Shown: positions 15,157 through 23,733, numbered from the stretch's first letter. The stretch: 41,332 nt of DNA from Rickettsiales bacterium (GCA_033762595.1 JANRLM010000003.1:1-41332), one strand, 5' to 3'. Program-made: numbers and translations. Notes: generated from the letters alone by a model not told the origin.

Positions 15157-15846
15157 TTAGGCGACAATTTCATCATCAATTTTGAAGCCAACGCCACGAA
15201 TAGTTTTTATTAGAGGCTTTGCAAAGCCTGCGTCTATCTTATTTCTAAGGCGGCTCATATGAACATCAATTATATTTGTTTGTGGATCAAAATTATATTC
15301 CCAAACATTTTCAAGAAGCATTGTTCTTGTAACAATTTGCCCTTTATTTTTTAGAAGATACTCAAGAAGCTTGAATTCTCTAGCTTGTAAGTCAATCGCT
15401 TTGCCAGCACGAATTACATTTCTTGAGATTAAATCAACTGATAAATCATCAAGTGTTAGATTAGTTTGCCTTTCTTTTGTGAAATTATTATTTCTTCTAT
15501 TAAGGCTTTCTACCCTTGCCAGAAGCTCATCAAAAGAGAATGGTTTTGCAAGATAATCATCGCCGCCAGCACGAAGCCCAGTAACTTTTGCATCAATATC
15601 CCCCAATGCACTAAGTATCAAAATTGGGGTGGAAACATTATTTTCTCTAAGGTTTTTGATTATAGAAAGCCCATCTAACTCAGGCAACATTCTATCAGTG
15701 ATTATAACATCATATTTATCGGATTTTCCTTTTTCAAGGCCGGTTTTGCCATTGTCGCAAATATCAATTTTGTGACCAAAGTCATTGAAGCCTTTTTTGA
15801 TAAAGCTACAGATATTTTTATCATCTTCAATTAAAAGTAACTTCAT
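15157..15846 (-). CDS. OmpR-family response regulator
   Basis: A 229-residue two-domain regulator. The receiver domain (1-120) has the acidic pair in IEDD, the phospho-acceptor Asp51 in VIITDRMLPELDG, and the conserved Lys in YLAKPFSFDELLARV. The C-terminal winged helix (about 130-225) contains LDLQAREFKLLEYLLKNKG-like sequence, RTMLLENVWEYNFDPQTNII, DVHMSRLRNKID and IKTIRGVGFKID. First gene of a unit with the kinase (2-bp gap). No direct-repeat operator was recognised upstream. Confidence 0.95.
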   Translation of the reverse strand: MKLLLIEDDKNICSFIKKGFNDFGHKIDICDNGKTGLEKGKSDKYDVIITDRMLPELDGLSIIKNLRENNVSTPILILSALGDIDAKVTGLRAGGDDYLAKPFSFDELLARVESLNRRNNNFTKERQTNLTLDDLSVDLISRNVIRAGKAIDLQAREFKLLEYLLKNKGQIVTRTMLLENVWEYNFDPQTNIIDVHMSRLRNKIDAGFAKPLIKTIRGVGFKIDDEIVA

Positions 15847-15979
15847 TTTCTGCCTATATTTAAGTTTTAATAACTTATATAATATATTGAATTTTCAGCA
15901 AATTTATTTTTTGTAATGAAAATAAGAAGATGATTATAATTATAGATTTTATAGCCTTTATGCCGATTTCCACTAAATT

Positions 15980-16079
15980 TCACCCCGCATTTATTGCGGG
16001 GTTAATGGTTGAAAGTTTTTCTAAGGCTCAAGTTAAGAGCTTGTTTTTATGGTTAACCCCGTGACAAGCACGGGGTGAC
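15980..16079. repeat. REPIN-like doublet of GC-rich palindromes
   Basis: The left arm TCACCCCGCATTTATTGCGG (15980-15999, continuing GG) and the right arm ACCCCGTGACAAGCACGGGG plus TGACA (to 16079) are each hairpins and lie in opposite orientation about a spacer of ~55 bp. The left inner flank is TTAATGGTTGAAAG and the right inner flank TTTATGGTTAACCCC. The reverse complement of the element at 23734-23832 has the same arms and the same inner flanks, while the mid-spacer differs. Located between the response regulator and the saccharopine-dehydrogenase-like gene. Confidence 0.8.
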
Positions 16080-16106
16080 AATTTTTGAATAATTAACTGA
16101 TATTGC

Positions 16107-17171
16107 TTAACTATAATAACTCCCACTCTTAGTTTTTAAGAATTCTTGAAGGTCAATTTCCTCTTGTTTTATAAAGCCTTTTTTAGCAAGTTTACCTTTT
16201 GCAACCATTTCTATCACGGAAACTATAGAGCAAGCGGTTGTCCAAGAGATTGCTCGCCATTCTTTGCCTGCAATAAATTTTGGATAATAAGCCCGCACAA
16301 ATTCATCACGATATAATTCTTTCTTCTGCGATTTATTTTTATAACCTTCAACAGAGGCGTGAACATAAACCACATCATCATTTACAGGCGGTTTGGCATT
16401 GACCAAAATTTCGCCAGCGAGTTTGCGATTTTCCTTCATTAGTAATTCGTGAAAGTAAAATTTCATCAATTTCATATGGTCGGGGTATCGCATAGTTTTA
16501 TAGTTTAGGCTTTTAACCTTGCCTTTGAAGGTTTCGCACATTGTGCCAAGGCCGCCTGAAGTTGTAAAGGCTTCTAATATTTTGCCATCAATTACGATTT
16601 TTTCTTTATCTTGCATCGCTGGAACATTTTTGATTTCGCCATCTTGAATGACTTGGCAATCATTGAGATATTCATTCACAACGCCTTCCGCTGACCAATT
16701 AAAAGCATAGCCCAAATCACCCTTTGGGGATTGCGGTAATGCACCAACACGAAGTTCTATTGAACGAATTTCAGAAAAGTTTTTAGCAAGTGATGCCCCT
16801 ACAATACCAATAAATCCAGGGGCTAGGCCACATTGCGGGGCAACTACTGAATTTGCATTTTTCGCAAGTTTTATAGCGTGATTTGTAGTTGGAACATCTT
16901 CCGTTAAATCAAAATAATGGATTTTATTTGCAACTGCAAAATCAATAACTTTCTTATTGAGATTATAAGGCAAGCAAGAAACTATCGCATCAAAGCCTTT
17001 AAGATTTTTGGCGATTTCTGATTGGTTTGAAACATCAAGGGGCTTAGTTTGAAATTGCAAATCATCTCGCTTTGCACGATCAAAGCCAGTAACTTGAAAC
17101 CCAACTTTCTTGGTAAGCTCTGCAACTAAAGTTCCAACTTTTCCTAAACCTAAAACTGCTATTTTTTTCAT
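16107..17171 (-). CDS. Saccharopine dehydrogenase family protein (Lys9-like NAD(P)-dependent)
   Basis: A 354-residue protein with an N-terminal Rossmann fold (VLGLGKVGTLVAELTKKVGF). The family pattern follows: FDAIVSCLPYNLNKKVIDFA, HYFDLTEDVP, VAPQCGLAPGFIGIVGASLA, then a C-terminal catalytic domain with YAFNWSAEGVVNEYL and FTTSGGLGTM. Saccharopine dehydrogenases interconvert saccharopine with glutamate and 2-aminoadipate semialdehyde. The length and GLAPGF/FNWS motifs fit the bacterial Lys9-like (glutamate-forming) group. Its ATG overlaps the TGA of the DUF1338 enzyme gene, whose substrate (2-oxoadipate) lies later in the same lysine route. A lysine/aminoadipate catabolic role is therefore inferred. 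Confidence 0.82.
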   Translation of the reverse strand: MKKIAVLGLGKVGTLVAELTKKVGFQVTGFDRAKRDDLQFQTKPLDVSNQSEIAKNLKGFDAIVSCLPYNLNKKVIDFAVANKIHYFDLTEDVPTTNHAIKLAKNANSVVAPQCGLAPGFIGIVGASLAKNFSEIRSIELRVGALPQSPKGDLGYAFNWSAEGVVNEYLNDCQVIQDGEIKNVPAMQDKEKIVIDGKILEAFTTSGGLGTMCETFKGKVKSLNYKTMRYPDHMKLMKFYFHELLMKENRKLAGEILVNAKPPVNDDVVYVHASVEGYKNKSQKKELYRDEFVRAYYPKFIAGKEWRAISWTTACSIVSVIEMVAKGKLAKKGFIKQEEIDLQEFLKTKSGSYYS

Positions 17172-18445
17172 ATATTTGACTCCATTTTATACAATTCATC
17201 GCTCTCAATAATTTTCTTTTCCATTAGAGATTCTAGAAGTTCTTTGGTGTATTTTGGTTTGTTTTCACCTTCAGATTTTGTGCCATATTGATTGAGGTTT
17301 GAGGCAAAAATTGCCGCTGCACTAACTGGCAGGAAATCTTCATATCTAATTGGGCTACCATCTTTCCGATAATATGCAAGCCCTGCTGATTTAAGCTCTG
17401 CGTGGTTATCAGGGATTTTTGCAAAGCATTTTGCATATTCATTTACATATTCAGAGTAATTTTCTTTCGCTAGTTTTGCAGGCATTTTTTCAGCTTCCGC
17501 AAGACATTCATCATATAATTTTCTACCTTTGGGGGTAACTGCAACGCCCCTTTGCTCAATTTCACCAAAACGAGCAGTGTGAGTTGCGATATTTGAACTG
17601 CCGTCTAGGTTTGAAAATTCAACTTGCTCATCAAGTGCTTTATAGGAAGTCTGCCTTAGTAATATCAAGGCTTTCCGTGCGGGAGGCCCTTCAATCACAT
17701 CTTTCATTCCCTTGTGATTTAGCCCACTATATTCTGTGCCAAGGCGTTTTATCATCTCTGCTTGAAGTGCATCAATATCAAGGGTATTGGGGGTTAAGTG
17801 GTTTAGATGCGGATTTGGAAAACAAGAAATATCGGCTGCAATATTCACTTTTTTTGCAATTAAATGTTTATATAAATCATAATTTTTTGCTTTGCCACGC
17901 CAGCTAAAAAGATTGATTGCCTCAGAGTAAAATTCATTTGCTTGGGTTTCTGAAAGCTCATTTTCTTTTTCAGAAATTTCTATTAATTTTACAAGATTAT
18001 CAGAAAATATTTTTCTATCTTTCAAATTTTCTTCAACAGCTTTTTGGGTTTCAGGATCAAAATAATTCGTCATTAAAAGGGAGCAAAATATTCTGTGATC
18101 CGCATTTTTCAGGGGGCGAAAAGCGGTTGAAATAACTGGTTGACTTTTCGCACCTGCATCTGCGAGATTATAAAAATTGACAGGTTGCATATCAAGGCAG
18201 TTGAAAAATCTCGCCATTAATTGCATTTCTTCTGGCTTGCCGAGCCTAATTGCACCGTGCCTCTCCGCACTTAAATTTTCAAGTTCTTCATCAGAAATTT
18301 TGAGATTATTTTCTTGTGAAATTTTTTTGTTTACATCGCGATTAGTTTCAAGGAGCTTATCATAAAGTGGAACTTCCTTCGCATACATCTCAGAAAGCCT
18401 TGCAAAAAGCTTTTTACGAAGAATGTTTTTTGAAATTTTTTGCAT
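17168..18445 (-). CDS. DUF1338 / 2-oxoadipate dioxygenase-decarboxylase (HglS/YdcJ-like)
   Basis: A 425-residue protein of the YdcJ/HglS family, Fe(II) enzymes that turn 2-oxoadipate into D-2-hydroxyglutarate during lysine breakdown. The expected metal and substrate residues are visible: ERHGAIRLG with His63 and Arg67 (the spacing seen in characterised HglS), HLNHLTPNTLDID with His213/His216, and FGEIEQRGVAVTPKG with Glu295/Glu297. GPPARKALILLRQTSYKA and RYEDFLPVSAAAIFASNL are further family blocks. It lies 1 bp after the small lipoprotein gene and overlaps the saccharopine dehydrogenase gene by 4 bp. Family assignment is firm; 2-oxoadipate as substrate is inferred from family and neighbour. 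Confidence 0.85.
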   Translation of the reverse strand: MQKISKNILRKKLFARLSEMYAKEVPLYDKLLETNRDVNKKISQENNLKISDEELENLSAERHGAIRLGKPEEMQLMARFFNCLDMQPVNFYNLADAGAKSQPVISTAFRPLKNADHRIFCSLLMTNYFDPETQKAVEENLKDRKIFSDNLVKLIEISEKENELSETQANEFYSEAINLFSWRGKAKNYDLYKHLIAKKVNIAADISCFPNPHLNHLTPNTLDIDALQAEMIKRLGTEYSGLNHKGMKDVIEGPPARKALILLRQTSYKALDEQVEFSNLDGSSNIATHTARFGEIEQRGVAVTPKGRKLYDECLAEAEKMPAKLAKENYSEYVNEYAKCFAKIPDNHAELKSAGLAYYRKDGSPIRYEDFLPVSAAAIFASNLNQYGTKSEGENKPKYTKELLESLMEKKIIESDELYKMESNI

Positions 18446-18446
18446 A

Positions 18447-18788
18447 TTATTTTGAAATATATATGTGGCTTGGTCTTTCTAACTGAGATGAAATCAATTT
18501 TGCGTCATCGGATTTTTTGTTTTCGCAAGCAAACTGATGAATTTCTTCAGAACTAAATGGATTTTTGGCATTTCCGCCTTTGTAATTTGCGAATTTCCCA
18601 TAACTTTTACAATGCTCTAAAGCCATTTCCATTGCTTCTGCTGTTAATGTTGGAACTTCATCGTAGGCGTTGTATCTTATTGAAATAAAATTTTCTGTTG
18701 CAAAATGTTTCTTGGGTAGTGAGGGTGAACAAGAAATTAAAATTAGTAATATTGGAAACAAAATACTTTTTTTATAAAATTTATTCAT
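18447..18788 (-). CDS. Small putative lipoprotein of unknown function
   Basis: A 113-residue protein with a basic N-terminus, a hydrophobic core and lipobox LILISC (Cys at about residue 20), so probably lipidated and exported. The mature part contains SIRYNAYDEVPTLTAEAMEM, then ALEHCKSYGKFANYKGGN and FACEN, with two further cysteines that could form a disulfide. I do not recognise a named family; the 'A...A..HC...G..A' arrangement is common in short bacterial envelope lipoproteins. It is the first gene of a three-gene unit (1 bp before the DUF1338 gene) and is divergent from the peroxidase gene. Confidence 0.75.
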   Translation of the reverse strand: MNKFYKKSILFPILLILISCSPSLPKKHFATENFISIRYNAYDEVPTLTAEAMEMALEHCKSYGKFANYKGGNAKNPFSSEEIHQFACENKKSDDAKLISSQLERPSHIYISK

Positions 18789-18852
18789 ATTGAAAATATT
18801 TATATGATTGATAATGTGATTATAAATTAATTAAAATTAAAATGTAAGTGGT

Positions 18853-19818
18853 ATGAAAAAATTATTTTTATCAATATTTTGTTCGCTGTGTGTTGTAACT
18901 TCCGCTTATTCGCAAGATGATACAGAAATTAAGCCAATTCCAAATAAGGTTGAATATAATAAAGAAAAAGCTGAGCTTGGTAAAAAACTCTATCATGATA
19001 CTTTACTTTCAGCTGATGGAACAATTTCTTGTGCTTCTTGCCATATGTTGCATAAAGGTGGGGTTGATAATTTGCAGGTTTCAAAGGGTATAAAAGGTCA
19101 GAAAGGTGGGATGAATTCTCCAAGTGTTTATAATTCTGCTAATAATTTTGTGCAGTTTTGGGATGGCAGAGCCAAAAACCTTGAGGAGCAAGCCTTAGGC
19201 CCTGTTGAAAACCCCGTTGAAATGGGCGATAAATGGGAAAATGTTGTAAAAAAAGTTTCTGCAAATGCAGAATATAAAAAATCTTTTGATAAAATTTACG
19301 CTGGAAAAGTTACAAAAGAAAATATCGCAAATGCAATTGCTGAGTTTGAAAAAACGCTCATCACACCAGATTCAAAATTTGATAAATTCTTGAAAGGAAA
19401 TAAAAATGCCCTTACTTTTCAAGAGAAAAGAGGCTATCAACTTTTCCAAGATTATGGTTGTACAACTTGCCATAATGGCACTTATCTTGGCGGAAATTCA
19501 TATCAAACTATGAACGAGGAATATTTCAAAGATAGAGGAAATATTACTTCAAATGATTATGGCAGGTTTAACGTTACTAAAGATGAGGCGGATAAATATT
19601 CTTTCAAAGTTCCATCGCTCAGAAATGTTGATTTAACTGCGCCTTACTTCCATGATGGTAATGTGAAAACACTAGATGAGGCAGTGAAATTAATGGGTAA
19701 ATATCAACTTGGTGTTGAATTAAAGCCTGATGAAATTAAAGCTATTTCTGCTTTCTTAAAAACTCTAACAGGCAAATATGAAGGTGTTGATTTAGATAAA
19801 GTTAAGGAAGTGAAATAG
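18853..19818 (+). CDS. ccpA: Periplasmic di-haem cytochrome c peroxidase
   Basis: A 321-residue exported protein (signal peptide ending SAYSQ) with two c-type haem motifs, CASCH near residue 60 and CTTCH near residue 200. Other landmarks are NSPSVYNSANNFVQFWDGRA and EQALGPVENPVEMG, and later FKVPSLRNVDLTAPYFHDGN, all typical of bacterial di-haem peroxidases (CcpA/MauG superfamily). It would reduce hydrogen peroxide in the periplasm with electrons from cytochrome c, which fits the cbb3 oxidase cluster nearby. Its stop overlaps the hemB GTG start by one base, linking a haem enzyme with haem synthesis. No Fnr dyad was found in its 64-bp upstream gap. Confidence 0.93.
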   Translation: MKKLFLSIFCSLCVVTSAYSQDDTEIKPIPNKVEYNKEKAELGKKLYHDTLLSADGTISCASCHMLHKGGVDNLQVSKGIKGQKGGMNSPSVYNSANNFVQFWDGRAKNLEEQALGPVENPVEMGDKWENVVKKVSANAEYKKSFDKIYAGKVTKENIANAIAEFEKTLITPDSKFDKFLKGNKNALTFQEKRGYQLFQDYGCTTCHNGTYLGGNSYQTMNEEYFKDRGNITSNDYGRFNVTKDEADKYSFKVPSLRNVDLTAPYFHDGNVKTLDEAVKLMGKYQLGVELKPDEIKAISAFLKTLTGKYEGVDLDKVKEVK

Positions 19819-20801
19819 TGTTAAAACCTAGAAGATTAAGAAGTAGCCAAGCGATTAGAAATCTTGTGCAGGAAACCAGAATTTCGGTAGATGATTTAAT
19901 TCTGCCTATTTTTACTTGCGATAAAAATTCCGCTTCTGAAAAAATTAAATCTCTGCCTGATGTTTATAGGCTTGGGTTTAAAGAGTTAAAAGCTCAAATT
20001 AAGAAAGCTGAAAGGCTTGGCGTTAACGCGGTAATTCTATTTCCATATATAGAACAAATGCATAAAGATGAAAATGCATCTCATGCATTAAGTAAAAATA
20101 ATTATCTTCTAAAATATATTGCGGAGTGCAAAAAGACTTCCCCTAAAACCCTTGTGATTGCTGATGTAGCTTTAGACCCTTATACAATTTCTGGCCATGA
20201 TGGGTTGCTCAATAAAAAAGGTGAAGTTGATAATGATTTAACTTGTGAAATCCTCGCAAAGCAGGCGGTTTTATTAGCGGAGGCAGGTGCGGATATTATT
20301 TCGCCCTCAGATATGATGGACGGCAGAGTTGCAGTAATTCGTAGAGCTTTAGATGAAAATGGCTTTTCAAATATTCCAATAATTTCATACACGGCGAAAT
20401 ATGCTTCAAACCTTTATACGCCGTTTAGAGAGGCTATAGGCAGCGATAAAAACCTCAAAAAAGCTAATAAAAAAACTTATCAAATGAACCCTGCAAATTG
20501 CAGAGAAGCAATTTTAGAGGCTCAGCTTGATTGCTTGGAAGGAGCGGATATTCTAATGGTCAAGCCAGCAATTTTTTATTTGGATATAATAAAAGAATTA
20601 AAAAATAGATTTAATATTCCAATTTTTGCTTATCAAGTTAGTGGTGAATATGCGATGCTAAAAAATTTCGCAGGCGAAAATAAAGAATTATTTGAAAATA
20701 TTCTTTTAGAATCTATTTTAAGCATCAAAAGGGCAGGTGCTAATTCCATAATTACTTATGGAGCGATTGAAATTGCTGAATATATAAAAAATAATGAATA
20801 A
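19818..20801 (+). CDS. hemB: Delta-aminolevulinic acid dehydratase (porphobilinogen synthase)
   Basis: A 327-residue enzyme that condenses two 5-aminolevulinate molecules to porphobilinogen. The GTG start at 19818 is set by overlap with the ccpA stop (TAGTG) and by AAGGAAG 9 nt upstream. The active-site lysines are in SYTAKYAS and MVKPAIFYLD. The metal region reads ADVALDPYTISGHDG: aspartates replace the zinc-binding cysteines, so this is the Mg-type, zinc-independent form usual in alphaproteobacteria. Its 3' end overlaps the Sel1-repeat gene by 8 bp. All key residues are intact. Confidence 0.97.
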   Translation: MLKPRRLRSSQAIRNLVQETRISVDDLILPIFTCDKNSASEKIKSLPDVYRLGFKELKAQIKKAERLGVNAVILFPYIEQMHKDENASHALSKNNYLLKYIAECKKTSPKTLVIADVALDPYTISGHDGLLNKKGEVDNDLTCEILAKQAVLLAEAGADIISPSDMMDGRVAVIRRALDENGFSNIPIISYTAKYASNLYTPFREAIGSDKNLKKANKKTYQMNPANCREAILEAQLDCLEGADILMVKPAIFYLDIIKELKNRFNIPIFAYQVSGEYAMLKNFAGENKELFENILLESILSIKRAGANSIITYGAIEIAEYIKNNE

Positions 20802-21972
20802 AATTTTTCAAATAATAATTTTTAGCTGTTTTTTTATTGCAGAAAATTCTTTTGCGCAGCTAAGAATTCCAAAATCTGAAAAGCAATTGGCAGACCCCCA
20901 AATGGCTGAGAATTCCGAGGTGCAGGAGTTTAATAAAAATCTAATGATTGATGAATATTCTGATTTTAAGCCAATTTCAAAAACAAGTTTTGAGGACAAG
21001 AAAACTGAGGCAATTCAAAATGATGACGCATTAAATATGTTTATTATTGGGCAGATGTATTTAGGTGGCATAAATACTGAGCAAGATTATAAGCAAGCAA
21101 AGGAGTGGTTTAAGCTATCTGCGGATTTGGGCAATTCAGATGCGATGCTTCAGCTTTCAAGATTAATGATTTTGGATAAAAATATTTCAGGGCTAGAGAT
21201 GGAGCCGGACTCAGCAAAAATTTATTTAGAAAAAGCAGTTAGAGCCAGAAATTCTAAGGCTTATATGGAAATTGGCAGGCTTTATGAAATTGGTTATTTA
21301 TATAATCACAACCCCCAAAAAGCGATTAAATTTTATCAACTAGCTGCACAAGCTGGAAATGTGAATGCTTATGCAAAATTGGCTTCCATCTTCCTTTTTG
21401 GTAGGGGTGTTGAGAAAGATTTGAAGGTCGCGGTAAATTATTTAAGGCTTCTTAAAAAAACTTCTAAAGATGAAAATATTATCAAGCAAGCCAATGATTA
21501 TCTTGCGAATATTTATTTTGATATTGCTTTAACGCTTCCAAATGGAAATACAAAATTTCAATTTTTTATGTTGGCTTGGGATCACGGAAATAAAAAGGCA
21601 GGCGATGCAATAGGTGAGATGTATTACAAAGGGGCTGGCATTGGTAAAGATTATTTGCGTGCGAAAGAATGGTTTGAAAAATCTGCCGCTTTGGAGAGTG
21701 CTTTTGCTTATGAAAAACTAGGTATGATGTATGTTGAAGCACCGGGGGATATTGAAAGGGATTACACAAAGGCAATGGATAATTTTCAAAAAGCTGCTAG
21801 GCTTGGAAGCTCAAGGGGTGCATATATGATTGGTTATTTATATGAAAATGGCTTGGGAGTTCCCAAAGATGAAAATCAAGCGACAATGTGGCGAACACGC
21901 TCTGAAACGCTTAGAAAAAGAGCAGGGGATTCCTATAATAGGAAAATTGAAGATACTACCGCGAAGTTTTAA
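20794..21972 (+). CDS. Sel1-repeat (TPR-like) exported protein
   Basis: A 392-residue protein with a signal peptide ending ENSFAQ and several Sel1-like repeats between about residues 75 and 375. Examples are FIIGQMYLGGINTEQDYKQA, AYMEIGRLYEIGYLYNHNPQ, GDAIGEMYYKGAGIGKDYLR, YEKLGMMYVEAPGDIERDY and AYMIGYLYENGLGVPKDENQ. Sel1 repeats form alpha-solenoids used as protein-protein scaffolds, often in the periplasm or envelope. The gene overlaps hemB by 8 bp, so it is translated from the same message as ccpA-hemB. Partner unknown. Confidence 0.9.
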   Translation: MNKIFQIIIFSCFFIAENSFAQLRIPKSEKQLADPQMAENSEVQEFNKNLMIDEYSDFKPISKTSFEDKKTEAIQNDDALNMFIIGQMYLGGINTEQDYKQAKEWFKLSADLGNSDAMLQLSRLMILDKNISGLEMEPDSAKIYLEKAVRARNSKAYMEIGRLYEIGYLYNHNPQKAIKFYQLAAQAGNVNAYAKLASIFLFGRGVEKDLKVAVNYLRLLKKTSKDENIIKQANDYLANIYFDIALTLPNGNTKFQFFMLAWDHGNKKAGDAIGEMYYKGAGIGKDYLRAKEWFEKSAALESAFAYEKLGMMYVEAPGDIERDYTKAMDNFQKAARLGSSRGAYMIGYLYENGLGVPKDENQATMWRTRSETLRKRAGDSYNRKIEDTTAKF

Positions 21973-22031
21973 TTAGGGGAGTTGGGGGTTTAATATCCTA
22001 GATTATTAGGGTAGGTTTTGGTTTCTCTTTA

Positions 22032-22060
22032 GTCAACCCCGAACTTGTTGCGGGGATGAC
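22032..22060. repeat. Solo REP-type palindrome
   Basis: GTCAACCCCGAACTTGTTGC followed by GGGGATGAC forms a CCCCG-AAC...GTT-CGGGG hairpin, a single-copy half of the doublet repeat described at 15980. It lies between the convergent Sel1-repeat gene and ccoG, where it may also act as a terminator or mRNA-stabilising stem. Confidence 0.7.
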
Positions 22061-22069
22061 AATCGAAGT

Positions 22070-23494
22070 TTAATATCTATCGCTAATAGAGATTGAAGTA
22101 TTTTTGTCTTGATAACCTGATTTTAATTCTGTGATTTTGAAATCAATATCTTTTCGGCTTTGAGGTTGCTTTTTGGCAGTAACAAAAACCCTAAATTCTG
22201 CAACTGAATTAGCCAAAACTTTTATTTTTGATGGCTTGATTTTAGAAGCGGATTGTATTTTTAGAGACTTATATTTCAAGCCTTCAATTTCCAATTTATA
22301 ATATTTATCATAATGAGTTTTATTGAGGATTTTTATTGTGTAAGTATTTCTTATTGAGCCATCTGAAAGTAGCACAAATAAAGGGCTTCTATCGTGAATA
22401 GTATGAATTTCGTGAAGGCTTCTATTAAGAAGTGCATATAAAATTAAGCCACAAACAAAGGATAGTAAGATTGAATAAATGATTGTTCTAGGGCGAATAA
22501 ACCTGAATTTAGGTGGTATACCTAGTTTTGCTCTCTGCATATTTCTTTCAGTGTCATATCTGATTAAACCGCGTGGTTGGTTAATCATATCCATTGTTTC
22601 GTTGCAAGCATCAACGCACAAGCCACAAGCGATGCACTCCATCTGTAAGCCTTCCCTGATATCAATTCCAGCGGGGCAGACATTAACGCACTTCATGCAG
22701 GAAATACAATGCCCCCTGCCTTCCATTGAATCGCCTTGCTTATATTTACCTCTTGGCTCGCCCCTTTGTTTATCATAAGTGATGATAAGGCTATCTTTAT
22801 CAAACATTGCAGATTGAAACCTAGCATAAGGACACATAAAATTGCAAACTTGCTCTCTTGCAAAGCCAGCCATTAGATAGGTTGAGAAAGTGAGGGCGAG
22901 TATCCACCCCCATATAGCAAAGGGAACATCAAGGTGGATAATGTGATCAAAAAGGGTGGGGGCATCATTGAAATAAAACACCCAAGCACCACCCGTCATA
23001 AGCCCAATTAACAGCCAAATTATATGGGTTAGAGTTTTCTTCCAGATTTTCTTGAAGTTGATTTTGCCATCTTGAAAAAGCTTTTGTTTATCAAGTGCCA
23101 TTCTATCGTTGCGGTTGCCTTGCACTATGCGTTCAACCCAGATGAAGAAATCCGTCCAGATAGTTTGAAAGCAGAAATAACCGCACCAAACCCGCCCAAA
23201 CATTGAGGTTACAAAGAAAAGTCCAAGTGCTGCGACGATTAAAATTCCAGTGAGTATGTAAACTTCTTGCGGCCATATCTCAAACATAAAAAAATAACCC
23301 CTGCGATTTGCCATATCTATAAGAATGGCCTGATCTGGGGCGTGTGGTCCTCTTTCCCATCTAAGCCATGGGGCGAAGTAATATACAATTAAAGCGATAA
23401 TTGTTATCACCCATTTTATTTTGCGATATCTTCCCCAAACTCTTTGGGGATAAATTTTCTTCTTTTTCTCAAAATATGTGATGGTTGATGTCAT
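22070..23494 (-). CDS. ccoG: Cytochrome oxidase accessory protein CcoG (RdxA/FixG)
   Basis: A 474-residue membrane ferredoxin required for cbb3 oxidase assembly, where it reduces copper for the CuB site. The N-terminus (KIYPQRVWGRYRKIKW) and VWCGYFCFQTIWTDFFIWVE are family-specific. FAREQVCNFMCPYARFQSAM follows, then two 4Fe-4S clusters in CISCMKCVNVCPAGIDIREG and CIACGLCVDACNETMD. There are about five membrane helices, and the C-terminal ~110 residues form the Ig-like FixG domain. It is separated from ccoP by a 379-bp non-coding stretch holding two short palindromes and a REPIN-like element, so it may have its own promoter. Confidence 0.96.
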   Translation of the reverse strand: MTSTITYFEKKKKIYPQRVWGRYRKIKWVITIIALIVYYFAPWLRWERGPHAPDQAILIDMANRRGYFFMFEIWPQEVYILTGILIVAALGLFFVTSMFGRVWCGYFCFQTIWTDFFIWVERIVQGNRNDRMALDKQKLFQDGKINFKKIWKKTLTHIIWLLIGLMTGGAWVFYFNDAPTLFDHIIHLDVPFAIWGWILALTFSTYLMAGFAREQVCNFMCPYARFQSAMFDKDSLIITYDKQRGEPRGKYKQGDSMEGRGHCISCMKCVNVCPAGIDIREGLQMECIACGLCVDACNETMDMINQPRGLIRYDTERNMQRAKLGIPPKFRFIRPRTIIYSILLSFVCGLILYALLNRSLHEIHTIHDRSPLFVLLSDGSIRNTYTIKILNKTHYDKYYKLEIEGLKYKSLKIQSASKIKPSKIKVLANSVAEFRVFVTAKKQPQSRKDIDFKITELKSGYQDKNTSISISDRY

Positions 23495-23544
23495 TTATTG
23501 GGTGTATTGATTTTGTATAAAATATACATAGTGTTTTTGGAGTG

Positions 23545-23626
23545 TCTGCAAAAATGCAGAGATTTTCAAGTTCAATTTAATATTTGTATTCAGTATATTA
23601 TATCAAATTCTCTGCAAAAATGCAGA
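23545..23626. promoter_or_regulatory. Twin 16-bp palindromes TCTGCA-AAAA-TGCAGA
   Basis: Two identical sequences TCTGCAAAAATGCAGA lie at 23545-23560 and 23611-23626, with centres exactly 66 bp apart, in the gap upstream of ccoG. The first is centred 58 nt from the ccoG ATG. Identical paired dyads upstream of a gene suggest an operator pair. A small hairpin repeat is the alternative. No known regulator motif was recognised. The rest of the 379-bp gap holds the REPIN-like element and AT-rich sequence without a credible gene. Confidence 0.5.
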
Positions 23627-23733
23627 TAACTTAAAAGTTGAATAAATTTTATTTTTGTGGCTAATCTATAATTTTTTCTGCTGAAAAAGGCAGTGTTCAT
23701 TAATCATAGATTTTAACATCCTAAACACCAATT

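Noticed and set aside
16081-16106. Rho-independent terminator after the saccharopine-dehydrogenase-like gene
   Set aside because: The strong hairpin nearby belongs to the REPIN-like element and no T-run follows it in the right orientation.
18809-18822. TTGATAATGTGATT upstream of the cytochrome c peroxidase gene
   Set aside because: The second half does not match ATCAA; in an AT-rich gap a single TTGAT half-site is expected by chance.
23507-23520. Possible Fnr dyad TTGATTTTGTATAA upstream of ccoG
   Set aside because: Only one half-site is good; the other matches poorly and the centre is about 20 nt from the start codon, too close for activation.
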